NCBI GenBank assembly: GCA_030704615.1
Contig: CM060733.1
Location: forward strand, 68,572,001-68,636,000
DNA length: 64,000 nucleotides
Direction: 5' to 3'
Source: Takakia lepidozioides
Lineage: Eukaryota > Streptophyta > Takakiopsida > Takakiales > Takakiaceae
The position numbers and the translations under genes were made by a program. A model generated the notes under the pieces. It did no database searches, was not told the DNA's origin, and saw only the letters and a program-made list of their open reading frames with translations. This document shows, piece by piece, positions 1 to 10,665 of the stretch. The stretch's first letter is position 1; each line of letters starts with the position of its first letter.

Positions 1-1408
1 GCCGACTCCTTGTCAGAAACTTCAAAGGTATAATCCACAGGGTAGTTTGGCAGACAACGCTAACGCGTACTAACGGAATCAAACGCCCATCACTTGCGTG
101 CACTTATGAGAGTTTGTACATTGTGTGCAGACCCAGCCAGCATGTAAACCCATTCCTCCTTGATCTCTACCCGTTTGTGAGTCTCAAGGACGTCGTTGCG
201 GCCTTCGTCGCCAACCACCAACAACGCATTCTGTCATTTCTTACAAACACCTTTCAACGGTAAATAATAAGAGCGAGGCACCCGTGCAACGCACTCTAGT
301 GTCACATGGTCTGTCAATCCCGGAATCAAGGAGTTGTCCTTCGACTAGTCCTCTGGCTCTGCCATTGCTAGAATTCCATTTTATTTATGATTTCTTACTA
401 TGATTTCGTACTAAACTTCATAAAATATATACTAATGTACATAAAATGTGCTATTCTAAATTATGATCCGAAAAAGTGATCGACATATATGGCGACCAAT
501 GGGGAACACTCGCCCCGAGTGTGAAAGAACCCAAAATCTCTGGTTGCACACTTTAAACTGAAATCTAACAATTACACGACTTAGTGGCTGTACAACTGTA
601 CATTGTTTTGACATAAGACTTTTTATCAAAGAAAGAGAAACAGATCACAAAGTTTTAAAACCATCCACTCGCCCTCTACAGAGAGAGTTTGAGTCCCCTG
701 AGCACAAATCCAGATAATAAGTTTGTAAAACCATCCCCTCTCCCTCTTCGGAGAGAGTTTGAGTCCCAGATAAAAAACATTTCAAACCCATCCATTCTCC
801 CCCACCGGACTGGGCTTGAATCCCCTAGATATGATGTGTCAGATTGGTTTTCAATTCTACTACGGTCTTGTAAATACTTTGAGCCTATGTTCGTATATCA
901 GTGGGAAATGATTGGATACTTTCTGCACCTCCGGGGACCACACTCTGGCCATTTCTAAAAATGACATCGACTCGAATAGCAATTTTATTTCTAAGAAAGG
1001 ATCTCGGCTCGAACCCGGCCAGAGCAAATAGCAATGAAAATGATTGGATACTCTTGAACTTCGGAGGACCCTACACCGGAAATAAAAGACGTACCATCTG
1101 TATCTAAAACATGACTCGCATGGACCTCTCATGGATTTCGCAGAGTTCATCGTGAAATTCTTGACTGAAAATGATTGGATACTTTCTGCACCTCAGAGGA
1201 CCACACTCTGGCCTGACACACCATTTTTAACTAACTACTAGAAAAGAGGTCACAGGCCTTTGTGGTTTTCCTGTGCCTGACATCATTCACTCAAGGAGGG
1301 GAGCAGCAACCACCGCTCTACAATCTCTCCTTTTACCCCCTCACGGTTTTGTGATTTTTCTCTCTCTATGAGGAATACTGCAGCGGGGTAGAGATATTGA
1401 CAATAGGT
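1..1408. other. Unassigned intergenic sequence with short degenerate repeats
   Basis: I see no convincing gene here. Positions 661-830 hold three degenerate copies of a unit containing a GAGAGAGTTTGAGTCCC-like core. Positions 905-955, 1036-1075 and 1167-1215 hold three copies of a unit beginning AAATGATTGGATACT, two of them followed by a shared run ending CCACACTCTGGCC. The small open frames are short, overlap on both strands and have no recognisable domain. The stretch ends where the inverted duplication begins near 1409. Confidence 0.5.
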
Positions 1409-2246
1409 TGGAAGGGAGGGTACAAGGTTAGAGATCCATGTTCAGGAAGTCGCAGTGTTCCATGCAGGGAACATCAGTATACTGGCAGAGTGTTCGTTGC
1501 AGCAAACACTATATATGCACATGAGATATGATTCGGAACTGAAGCGCCTCAGTGGGCATGCATTTTTACAAAATGATCGACAATAATGCAGGTGACATGT
1601 GGATGCAAAAACTGACGTCATTTTCAAACCCTGCACAAGATTAATTTTCACTTTGTACATTGTTAAGAATGAACGGACAACCAATTTAAAGAGATACAAA
1701 GGTAGAGAGAATATCGTCGTTACCCTTTCTAAAATTTGAACTGATGATGATCGGTAAAATACCCCACCGTCATTTCTGTTTCGTCCAGCATCAAACCAAA
1801 AGTGAAATTCCACTGCCTTGCTTCCATTCAAGCTCCACTCTTGACTAGAAAAGATTAGGGCAAGACATACCTATGCTTACTCTGGAACTGGTCACACATT
1901 ATAATGCCTCGTATTCCATTTACTCTGTTTGGAAACCACTCCCCCCTCAAGGTCTCCAGCTGCAAAGAACCATTGTCGAAGACTTCATGTACCACATACG
2001 GACATCAATTCTCTATAATTTTTGTAGTCATTCCTTTCCGCTTTGATAAGAGGAGAAATAAACGTACTTTCAAGGAAGGAGATTTGGTAATGGTGTTTGA
2101 CAGCAAGAATGAAACTTCAAAGCGAAATTCGACTCTTTGTGACCATGGACACATAAATTGTGGCTGCCATGCTCCCAAGAAATCCTACCATAAACGGCCA
2201 TTTTTCTTTGGAACTCATGTGTAGAAATTGAGTTTTGGGCCCTTTT
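1409..2246 (-). repeat. Left arm (outer part) of a 1.86-kb inverted duplication
   Basis: Read on the minus strand, this matches the right arm near 14380-15220 almost base for base. It holds the 3' part of a Ty3/Gypsy-derived element: the end of an SFT2-like fragment (2139-2241), an integrase C-terminal segment and untranslated DNA. The outer limit is where similarity stops (1409 against 15220). Chromovirus A inserted at 2246/2247, so the arm continues at 8694. A segment of about 140 bases (about 2004-2143) is inverted relative to the right arm. Confidence 0.85.
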
Positions 2247-2893
2247 TGTCGCGGCCCTTTGCCTTGAGGGCAGGGGGTCGGGACACAAGAGGGGCTGCCC
2301 TTGTGGTGGGGGCAGTGGCAGCGATAGGTATGGGGGGCTGAAGCACCCTTGAGTGCCCAAGGCACTCAAGGAGGCGGAGGCGCTCACTAGGTGGAGCCCC
2401 GCACACTGGGTTGCGGTGGGGGTGGCTCCACAAGGGGTGGTGGTAGCTTAGCGGGACTTAGTGGGGGTGGCATAGGACTCACCCTGGGGCGGAGACCTCG
2501 TGGTGGGAGTCGTGGGGAGTCTTGGGACTCATCACGGTCCATAGGGGCCGTGGTGGGTGGGCCAAGACTCACCGCGACTCATCACCGGGAGTCGAGGGCA
2601 TTCGTGGTGGTTCGCCATAAAATGGCATGGTTGTTTGTGAAACCCCCGCGGACAGCTACAGAAGTATATATAGGGAGTAGTAACCCTGAGAACGGTGCAA
2701 GCCCGAATTCCGCTGAGTCCAAATCGTTGGAGGGTTCTTTGGGAGATCAAAGGGGGACCGTTATGCCCCGGTGAGCAGCCGGAGCTCCAAGTTGGCCCGG
2801 CGGCCAGGTTGGGAGTTAGGCGCGTGCATCAAGCGAGTAACTATGACTTGAGGGGGGGGGGGGGGGGAGTTTACCGAAGTGAGGTGCGCAACA
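2247..2893 (+). repeat. 5' LTR of chromovirus A
   Basis: The LTR is 647 bases, TG...CA bounded. It is shorter than its partner because about 90 bases after GCAAGCCCG are missing. A TATATATAGGG box at about 2667 and the sequence beyond it are the likely promoter. A run of more than 15 G lies near 2850. The same LTR occurs six times in the window. Confidence 0.92.
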
Positions 2894-2895
2894 CT

Positions 2896-2907
2896 TGGTA
2901 TCAGAGC
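2896..2907 (+). other. Primer binding site of chromovirus A
   Basis: TGGTATCAGAGC lies two bases after the LTR. This is the usual plant primer site complementary to the 3' end of initiator methionine tRNA. Element B has it at 36443-36454 and element C on the minus strand at 55675-55686. Confidence 0.9.
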
Positions 2908-4083
2908 TGGTTGAGTGACGAGGATCGTGTGGAAGTGGCTCCCACCTATTTGAGGGTCTATGCTCAACAATGGTGGCAGAAACGCCTTCACGACCGAGGT
3001 CCAAGCCCGGAAACCTTGAACTGGAGTGGGTTCAAGGAATTGATGAAGAGGCAGTTTGTGCCCCTCAACGCGTCCTGGCTCGCCCGGGACAAGATGAGGA
3101 ATTTGAAGCAAACAAATGACATTCGGGGATATGTCCAGGCTTTCAATGTGCTGTTGCTTGAAATCGCGGACATGGCAGAACCAGAAATGGTCTTCAACTT
3201 TGTGGCGGGACTAGCCCCATGGGCCAGCCTGAAGTTGGAGGAAAAGCCACCTAAGACTTTGAACGAGGCAATTGAGAGGGCTGAATGTTTCTCGGATGTC
3301 CCTAAGGGTGAAAGACAAGGCCGTACGGAGCTTAACCACAAGAAGACCCGGCAGGAAGGTGACTCCTTCCGACCGGAAAAGAAGTGGGATAGGCCACGCG
3401 GTGACAATGGCACGTGGAAATCGAAGGGAGGGCCTTCACAAGTCAAGGCGGCACCCGGTGCTTCGAAAAGAAAAGCGGGTGGAGCGGCCTATGGCGGACA
3501 GAAGGCGACCTTTGATGGAGTGTGTTTCAATTGCGGGGAGCCCGGGCACATGGCCAAGAAGTGCACGAAGCCCCGACAATTGAACATGACTCGGGCGACC
3601 ACAGAGCTGTCGGAAGATACCATCAGTCGTTTGGTGGAAGCGGTGGTCGCCAGGACTTGCAAGGTAGGCAAATTTTCTTGTGAGTTGTATCAGGAAACTG
3701 ACGCCTTACGTAAAGGGAGTCAGTTATTGTTCGTGGATGGGATAATATCCGGAACTAATGTGTCGTTGTTGGTGGACACAGGAGCGTCGCACTCCTTCAT
3801 GACACCGGCAACGGCATAAAAGCTGGGACTCTCGACAAGTGACGTGGGGGCCTTTATTGAGGTGCGTTCTGCCAAAGGAGAACCGCAATTGACGACAAGG
3901 TTGGCGTTTGATGTTCCTCTTCAACTGGGGAGTTGGGAGGGATGTGAGAACTTCACCATCTGCGAGATCGATGGAATGGATCTCATTTTGGGGATAACCT
4001 TTTTGAGCAAATCCGGAGCGGTCATAGATGGCCGCAAGAGAGTAGTCACGCTGCCATGTGGGAATGGTGGTGAGGTCTTATGA
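2908..4083 (+). pseudogene. gag (N-terminally deleted) and protease of chromovirus A
   Basis: Gag forms the virus-like particle and protease matures it. The frame starts at the mid-capsid residues LSDEDRVEV, directly after the primer site, so about the first 90 residues of gag are deleted. A CCHC zinc knuckle (CFNCGEPGHMAKKC, 3523-3564) is intact. The aspartic protease site VDTGAS starts at 3772. The frame is cut by TAA at 3817-3819, where copy C has CAA, and by TGA at 4081-4083, where copies B and C have CGA. Apart from these the frame runs on through protease into pol. It is non-functional in this copy. Confidence 0.88.
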
Positions 4084-5690
4084 GTGTCGGAAACGCCCAA
4101 TCCCGTGGGAGGGAGAATAAACCTTCTGTCAGCAAGGGAGTGGGCCGTGGAGGAGGCACACGAGCCCCAATTTTTGCTCTTCATTAGAGAAGTGAAGGGA
4201 GAAGGCGATGGGGAGCCGAGCCCAGATTGGATCAAGGGGATTTTGGAGAAATACCAGGATGTGATGCCGGAGGATTTACCAAGCGGATTGCCACCGCGAA
4301 GAGGAGTTGACCACAAGATTGAGGTGATACCGGGATCGGAACCGCCTGCCAAGGCGCCCTACCGGTTGAGCCACAGAGAGTTGGTCGAGCTGAAGACTCA
4401 GCTCAAAGATCTAATGTCAAAGGGGTACATCCGGCCGAGTAAGTCACCTTACGGAGCCCCGGTGCTATTCGCAGACAAGAAGGATGGGACGCTGCGGATG
4501 TGTGTTGATTACAGGGCTTTGAATAAGGTGACTATCAAAAACCGGTACCCTTTGCCAAGGATCGACGACCTTTTCAATCGGTTGGCAGGAGCGAAGTATT
4601 TCAGCCGGATCGATCTGCGCTCCGGCTATCATCAAATTCGAGTCGCGGAAGGAGATGATGAGAAGACCGCGCGCAGGACAAGATATGGTTCATATGAGTT
4701 CTTGGTGATGCCTTTTGGACTCACCAATGCTCCCGCGACCTTTAGCACGCTGATGAACAGCCTTTTCCAAGAGTGGTTGGATGACTTTGTGATCGTGTAC
4801 ATCGACGACATCTTGGTGTATTCGAAAACAAAGGAGGAGCACCTGGAGCACCTCAAAAGGGTGTTCCAGAAATTGCAGGAAGGGAAGCTGTATGCCAAAG
4901 CTTCAAAGTGCGAATTCGGGGTCACAAAAGTGGAGTTCCTGGGGCATGTGATTACACAGGATGGGATCAAAATGGATGACAGGAAGGTGAGGGCAATCTT
5001 GGACTGGGAGCCTCCAACTTCGGTCCCGGGAGTGCGATCCTTCCTAGGACTCGCCTCCTATTACCGGAAGTATGTGAGAAATTTTGCCAAGATCGCGGGG
5101 CCGCTGTCAAACCTTCTGTGTAAATCCAAAGACTGGGCATGGAACACCTTTTGTGGCCAAGCTTTTGCTGAATTGAAGCAGCGGATGGCAGAAGCTCCAG
5201 TCTTGAAAATCCCGGAGTTCGATCGTCCGTTCGAGATTCATACAGATGCGTCGGACTTCGCGATTGGGGGTGTACTGATGCAAGATGGACGTCCAGTGGC
5301 TTACAAAAGTAAGAAACTGAATGAAGTGGAGCGACGGTGGCCGACGCACGAGAAAGAGATGAAGGCGGTGGTGCACTGTCTTGAGCTTTGGCGCCACTAT
5401 GTTGGTTCCAACCCAGTGAAGGTGTTCACGGACAATGTCACGGTGAAGTATTTTGCCACGCAGCCCAAATTGTCCCCAAAACAACTTAGGTGGCAAGATA
5501 CTTTGGCGGTGTTCGACGTGGATATCCAGTACAAACCGGGACGGGACAACGTGGTGGCCGATGCTTTAAGTAGAAAGCAGCAGCTTATGTTGGTGTACAG
5601 GGCGAGACGGCGCTCCAAAGGAAGATCCGGAAGGCTTGCCGGAAGGATGAGCTGGCGAAGTCCGTGATGCAGGACTTGAGGATGGGGGTT
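4084..5690 (+). pseudogene. Reverse transcriptase and RNase H of chromovirus A
   Basis: This part of pol copies element RNA into DNA and removes the RNA strand. The RT domain covers roughly 4320-4960, with the catalytic box YIDD at 4798-4809. RNase H follows, starting around [11 protein letters not shown] (about 5236), and ends near [11 protein letters not shown] (about 5580). This is the longest open frame of the element (to 5667). It then goes out of frame because one base is missing near 5598 compared with copies B and C. A TAG at 5697-5699 replaces a CAG of copy B. Confidence 0.9.
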
Positions 5691-5705
5691 AAATCGTAGT
5701 TCCAC

Positions 5706-7056
5706 TTGCAAAATGGACTGCTCCGGTATAAGCAAAAGCGTCTCTACGTGCCGAAGGGGGGGATCAGAGATAGCCTCTTGAGAGAATGCCATGATAGCCC
5801 GCTTGCGGGCCACGGCGGAGCCAAGCGCACTGCGGCACTCTTGAAGAAAGAGTATTTCTGGCCCAAACTGAGGGAGGAGGCAGAGGAGTATGTCAAGACA
5901 TGCACCACATGCCAACAAAACCGGAGCGAGTACAAAAAGCAAGCGGGGCTGTTACAACCCTTGCCGATTCCAGAGGGGACTTGGGAAAGCGTCTCGATGG
6001 ATTTCATGACTGCTATGCCGCTGTCAAAAGGATTCGATTCAATCATGGTGGTGGTGGATAGGTTCAGTAAAATGGGCCATTTCATCACCACCAAGGAGAC
6101 GACAACGGCGCAGGAAACAAGATGACTTTACTTCGCCCACGTCTTAAAGCATAATGGAGTCCCGAAGGATATTGTCTCGGACCGCGATCCAAAGTTTACG
6201 AGTAAATTTTGGAGGGCACTTTGAAAGAAGATGGGGACGAGGCTGAAGATGAGCACCGCGTTCCGACCTACGACCGACGGCCAAACGGAAAGAGTGAATT
6301 CCGTAGCAGATCTTGCGGAATTACGTGTCGGCAGACCAAACAGACTGGGTGGAACACTTAGACGCGGCAGAGTTCTGTTATAATAACACAGAACACTCCG
6401 CAACGAGAGTTTCCCCTTTCGTATTGGTCTATGTAAAAGCACATTTGGTGCCGACAAGTTGGGCCGCCCAGGATTTTGAGGAACCGGCAGTAGCGGCGGT
6501 AATGGAAGAACGCGAGCGTTTGTTGAAGCTCGCAAAGTACAACATTGCCAAAGCTAGGAAACGGTATGAAAAGCAGGCGAATCGGAAGCAGAGGGAAGTG
6601 AAGTTTGAGGCAGGCACGGAGGTCTGGTTGAACATCAAGAATTTCCGACTATCTTCGGAAGTAAGTCCAAAGTTCGTACCTCCGTATGCGGGACCCTTTC
6701 GCATCCGGAAGGTTATGAATGAGGATGTGTATGAATTGGAGCTGCCGGCAAACAACAAGGTGCATCCAGTATTCCACGTCTCCCTTTTGAAGCCTTACTT
6801 CAAAGATGAAGCGCGTCCGAATCGGCATCAAGTGTTGCGTCCGCCACCTGTGCTGTTAGATCATGAAATGAACCTGAGTACGAGGTAGAGGCAGTACTTA
6901 AGTCGAGGAGGTTCAAGAACCGATAAACGGAGTATCTCGTCAAATGAAGGGCTATCATCATGTGGAGGTATCTTGGGTGCGTGCCTCAGAAATGGGAAAC
7001 GCATCCGAGGCGGTTGCAATTTTCGAAGGGCGACCTCAAAAGCGGAAGAAGCATTG
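5706..7056 (+). pseudogene. Integrase and chromodomain of chromovirus A, broken
   Basis: Integrase inserts the cDNA; the chromodomain-type tail is thought to direct insertion to modified chromatin. An HHCC zinc module (CTTCQQN at about 5908) is followed by the core, with one Asp in SMDFMT (about 5997) and another in the DRDPKF motif (about 6180). The GPY/F-like region spans about 6600-6790 (VWLNIKNF to HPVFHVSLL). A chromodomain remnant lies around 6880-7000. TGA at 6123-6125 and 6222-6224 and a 5-base deletion near 6305 break it. Copy C shows the same chromodomain with an intact core (YLVKWKGY). Confidence 0.87.
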
Positions 7057-7963
7057 ATGGGGACATCAACCTTGGAGCGTGGGGGAGGAAATGCATGCTT
7101 AGCCCGGCTTAGCTAGCTTAGGAATCCGATTGCAAAAACTTGTATTGTACAAAAATTTGTTATAAAGGAAATGGGTTCCAAATGTTGTGCGTCCTATTTT
7201 GTTTGGAATGGTGATGCATGGTGTGGTTGGCTAGTGTGTAGAATGCATGCTAGCTTACAAAAGTGGGAGAGGTAAATTAGGTTAATCGTGTGTTTGCGCA
7301 GTGCCAAAATCGGGTGGCTCCCATCCAAGGGGCAAGGAAACTTGCGCTTTCTTTAGTAGTTCACGTGCTAGTGCGCACCTGGCGCGTGCGCATACTATAA
7401 CTGCGCTACCGAGGGGGTTGCTTTGTAGTGCGGGCTAACGCGGAAGCTACGTGCTTCCGTTCACGTACTATAATCGTGTAGCCTCGGGACGAAGTCGTAG
7501 TGCGGCTTGGGCGTGTTCCGTACCTCAGGCCAGCATTCCAAGGCGGACCCAATTGTAGTGATTGGGGCGCGCGGTTGGTTCAAGGTTATCTTCCTAGTCA
7601 AAGAGGGTTCGAGGTGAACCCTTGCTCAAGGTGATGCCAAAAGCGGCATCATGAGCGGTCGCAAGCAATGTTGTTGCAGTAAGGCGATTCGATCCTCGGG
7701 GAGGATCGTTCCTTGGCCTTGAAGTAGGCCAAGAAGAGTGCACTGGGAGGAGCTTGAGAGGCTCCACCCTTGGCCGGGACTTGGAGGAAGTCGGCCGAAC
7801 TAGCTAGTGGACAGTAGAGTCAAGTGTGGGGTTTGGTTCTTTGCCATGGGACGCCATGGTATGGAAACAAACTCCTTGATGTGGGACGCCACAACTTGGA
7901 TGTTCGTTTCCACAAAAATGGACAAGCCGATGAGGACATCGACTCCCTGTTGGTAGGGGTGTG
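7057..7963 (+). other. 3' untranslated region and polypurine tract of chromovirus A
   Basis: About 900 non-coding bases are shared with B and C. They include paired inverted words such as GATCCTCGGGGAGGATC (about 7691) and GCCAAAAGCGGC (about 7634). The purine-rich GGTAGGGGTG just before 7964 is the likely polypurine tract priming plus-strand synthesis. Confidence 0.7.
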
Positions 7964-8688
7964 TGTCGCGGCCCTTGGCCTTGAGGGCAGGGGGGTCGGG
8001 ACAAAAGAGGGGTTGCCCCTATGGTGGGGGCAGTGGCAGCGATAGGTATGGGGGGCTGAAGCACCCTTGAGTGCCCAAGGCACTCAAGGAGGCGGAGGCG
8101 CTCACTAGGTGGAGCCCCGCACACCGGGTTGCGGTGGGGGTGGCTCCACAAGGGGTGGTGGTAGCTTAGCGGGACTTAGTGGGGATGGCATAGGACTCAC
8201 CCTGGGGCGGAGACCTCGTGGTGGGAGTCGTGGGGAGTCTTGGGACTCATCACGGTCCATAGGGGCCGTGGTGGGTGGGCCAAGACTCACCGCGACTCAT
8301 CACCGGGAGTCGAGGGCATTCGTGGTGGTTCCATAAAATGGCATGGTTGTTTGTGAAACCCCGCGGACAGCTACAGAAGTATATATAGGGAGTAGTAACC
8401 CCGAGAACGGTGCAAGCCCGTTGGTGACCAAAAACTAGTGAGTAAGCGAGCGAGCCGGAAAGCGACCAAAGAGTGGGGAGCTGTTCCGGACTGCCAACTA
8501 CCAAAGGGAATTCCCCTGGTTCCAAATCGTTGGAGGGTTCTTTGGGAGAAAATGGGGACCGTTATGCCCCGGTGAGCAGCCGGAGCTCCAAGTTGGCCCG
8601 GCGGCCAGGTTGGGAGTTAGGCGCGCGCATCAAGCGAGTAACTATGACTTGAGGGGGGGGGGAGTTTACCGAAGTGAGGTGCGCAACA
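7964..8688 (+). repeat. 3' LTR of chromovirus A
   Basis: The LTR is 725 bases, begins TGTCGCGG and ends GCGCAACA. It contains the ~90 bases absent from the 5' LTR. The target-site copy CTTTT follows at 8689-8693, after which the interrupted SFT2-like sequence resumes. Confidence 0.93.
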
Positions 8689-8812
8689 CTTTTAGTGCAA
8701 AGAAGGCTCCCATGATGAAGATGCAGCCAAGTGTGAAACAAATGGCAAATTTTTGAGGCATCAGTGCCATGCCTGACATGAACATTGTGAATACTATCAA
8801 GATGAAGAAAAC
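8689..8812 (-). pseudogene. SFT2-like vesicle-transport gene fragment (left arm), split by chromovirus A
   Basis: SFT2/Got1-type proteins are small four-helix membrane proteins of the Golgi that act in vesicle fusion. The minus frame reads FFILIVFTMFMSGMALMPQK, FAICFTLGC and GAFFALK, matching as I recall it the central membrane segments of the plant SFT2 family. It continues across the insertion of chromovirus A with GPKTQFLHMSSKEKWPF and ending YVSMV, at 2241-2139. It follows directly on QLTAT, the start of RT in related elements. It is a fragment, not a working gene. Confidence 0.75.
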
Positions 8813-9709
8813 ATCTGTTGCGGTCAGCTGAGGTTCTAGCTTTATCATTCTTGGAGGTTCATTTCCTACGGACATGTCTATCATCTGGGTCTTCGATTCA
8901 GAAGTGAATTCTGATTCTGTGATTTGATCTGCCAATGCAGGAGTATTCGTTCGTTGTAGGTAGGGAATGGACGGATCACATGTCTCAACACGTCTTGTAC
9001 TAATTCATCTTCGTCAATGAGTCTGAGATCAAGGATCTCTTGGTTTTCGTCCTGAGGGAAAGTGCTATTATCCATGCTAACTCGGTCAGAGTTGATTGTG
9101 AACAACTCTACCAAAATCCCTCTCTCTGAAAATGGTAGTTCCATACCTGTAATGGTCTTTCCTTCCACATGAATCACATTCACGGTTTCTTCCCTACCAT
9201 ATAACCACTCAAGACAATCGGAATCAGAGTTACATTCATACAACCCTAGGCCTAATGACTTGACCACATCCCCCAACAAGTTCTTCCCCTCATCAATCAT
9301 CTTGGGTCTTTTAGGTACCCAAGGCGTAGTTATCACTCTGTTGATTTGCACTTCAGGTTCTTCTTCAGTACGAAGATCTTCCTCACTCAAATCTTTCGAC
9401 TCCTCATCTGATCCTATTGCACCGAATTCATCTTCATCAGTTAAGACCTTGGGTACAAATGAGAGGAATGACACTGTCACACTATTGGGTTTGACCCCAT
9501 AAGTGATGGTTCCCTTAGCCCAGTCTGTTTATGCTTGAGTCTGAACCAACCATGGTCTGCCCAACAGTAATGCATACGAGTATCCATCTGACGGAAACTC
9601 AATGACTTGGAAGTCCATTGTGTATGCAGAACCCCCGGATTGCATCTGAAGATTGGAAATTTGACCCACTGGCCTCATTCTTCGCTGATCTGCCAATCAG
9701 ATAATCAAG
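8694..9709 (-). repeat. Left arm (inner part) of the inverted duplication: protease, linker and SFT2 fragment
   Basis: On the minus strand this is the counterpart of 13358-14380. It contains the C-terminal half of a Ty3-type protease (FQVIEFPSDGYSYALL, about 9560-9620), an acidic linker open from 9480 to 8881, the protease-RT junction motif PPRMIKLEPQLTAT, and then SFT2-like residues 8812-8689. The inner boundary near 9709 falls inside the protease, so the catalytic half of protease and all of gag are absent from this arm. Confidence 0.85.
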
Positions 9710-10665
9710 ATAAGTACTTAGATATGAAGGTTGGTTTTGAATATAACTTGAGGGGCTTATCGGTTAGTGATTTCACTGGCGCATTCGAGGTTGGGGTTTC
9801 AAATTCCAGTAGCCACACTACTTCCCTGTAGTTGGTTTTGATTCTCTTCTTTTATTTTGGTTATATTAATATTGTTTGTTGGGCCGATCTTTTCCTTAGA
9901 ATGATCTAATTGATTATATATTCTTGACTCACCTAAATTAATGGGGACTAGTTAAAACTAAGTAAATCAATATCCCTATCTTTTAAAAGTAAATATATAC
10001 ATAAAATCCTTCAGAAAGAAAACAAATAATTAAGTTGGTTGGTTGAAATTAAATTTTGTTGTTTGCTTAATAATTAATATTTACACTAGGCTATCTCTTT
10101 ATATATACTATATTATATTATATCTAAAAATCATAATTATTTATCCCGAAGTAATTATACATTCGCTTATATTTAGAGAGATTGTGTTTTCGTAAATCCG
10201 TAAAAGGGATGCGGAGAACTAAACGGGGGTTACAAGGAAAAACGCAAAACTTAGAAAATAGAAAATTTATAAAAAAACAAGAGAACCCTTTGAGAGCTAG
10301 GCGGCGGAACCAAGAAAAGGCTCTGTATGTATAAACGAACCCCTAATTAAAGTATGCAACTGTTAATGGGGTGCATTAATGGTTGGAAAATTTTTGGGTG
10401 CGAGTGCCGGGATGAAAGGACTAGCTCCTTTGAATTTCTTTAAAAAATCTTGTAGGGTTTTGATGATAATACCCTAAGGAATATCTCAACGATTGAAAAT
10501 GGCTGTGAAGAAAGAAAAATGGTAGCAACAACAGGATGTCAGGCTTGTGTCATTTGAGAGAACAGTACAAATAACATTACCACACCATCTCCTCGTGTCA
10601 ATTAGGGGATGAGAGCCTTGATAGTATAGGCGACGCTAACAAGATAAGCCAAGTATCGAAAATGA
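9710..10665. other. AT-rich leader upstream of the gag gene
   Basis: No gene seen. Positions 9840-10300 are strongly AT-rich, with many ATATA and TTAAT runs. This position would suit the LTR or 5' leader of the element whose gag starts at 10666. I find no copy of it at the other end (14760-15220), so no LTR pair can be called. Confidence 0.4.

Larger units (their letters stand above)
2247..8688 (+). mobile_element. Chromovirus A: Ty3/Gypsy LTR retrotransposon, decayed
   Basis: This is a complete but inactive LTR retrotransposon. It runs from LTR 2247-2893 to LTR 7964-8688. Both LTRs begin TGTCGCGG and end ...GCGCAACA, and the element is flanked by a perfect 5-bp duplication CTTTT (2242-2246 and 8689-8693). 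Order is gag, protease, RT, RNase H, integrase, then a chromodomain-like end, which defines a chromovirus. The gag N-terminus is missing: the primer site runs straight into a mid-gag residue. At least five stops and two frameshifts break the polyprotein. It lies inside the left arm of the inverted duplication, so it is younger than that duplication. Confidence 0.93.

Noticed and set aside
2391-2774. Open frames through the LTRs (also 8109-8336, 35625-36285, 41036-41350, 49814-50349, 56040-56459)
   Set aside because: They are the same LTR translated on either strand. Gly-, Pro- and Arg-rich composition and repetition in every LTR show they are by-products of GC-rich DNA.
7380-7560. GC-rich inverted words in the chromovirus 3' untranslated region as a tRNA or structured RNA gene
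   Set aside because: No cloverleaf, anticodon arm or A/B box could be drawn; the same sequence recurs in all three elements.
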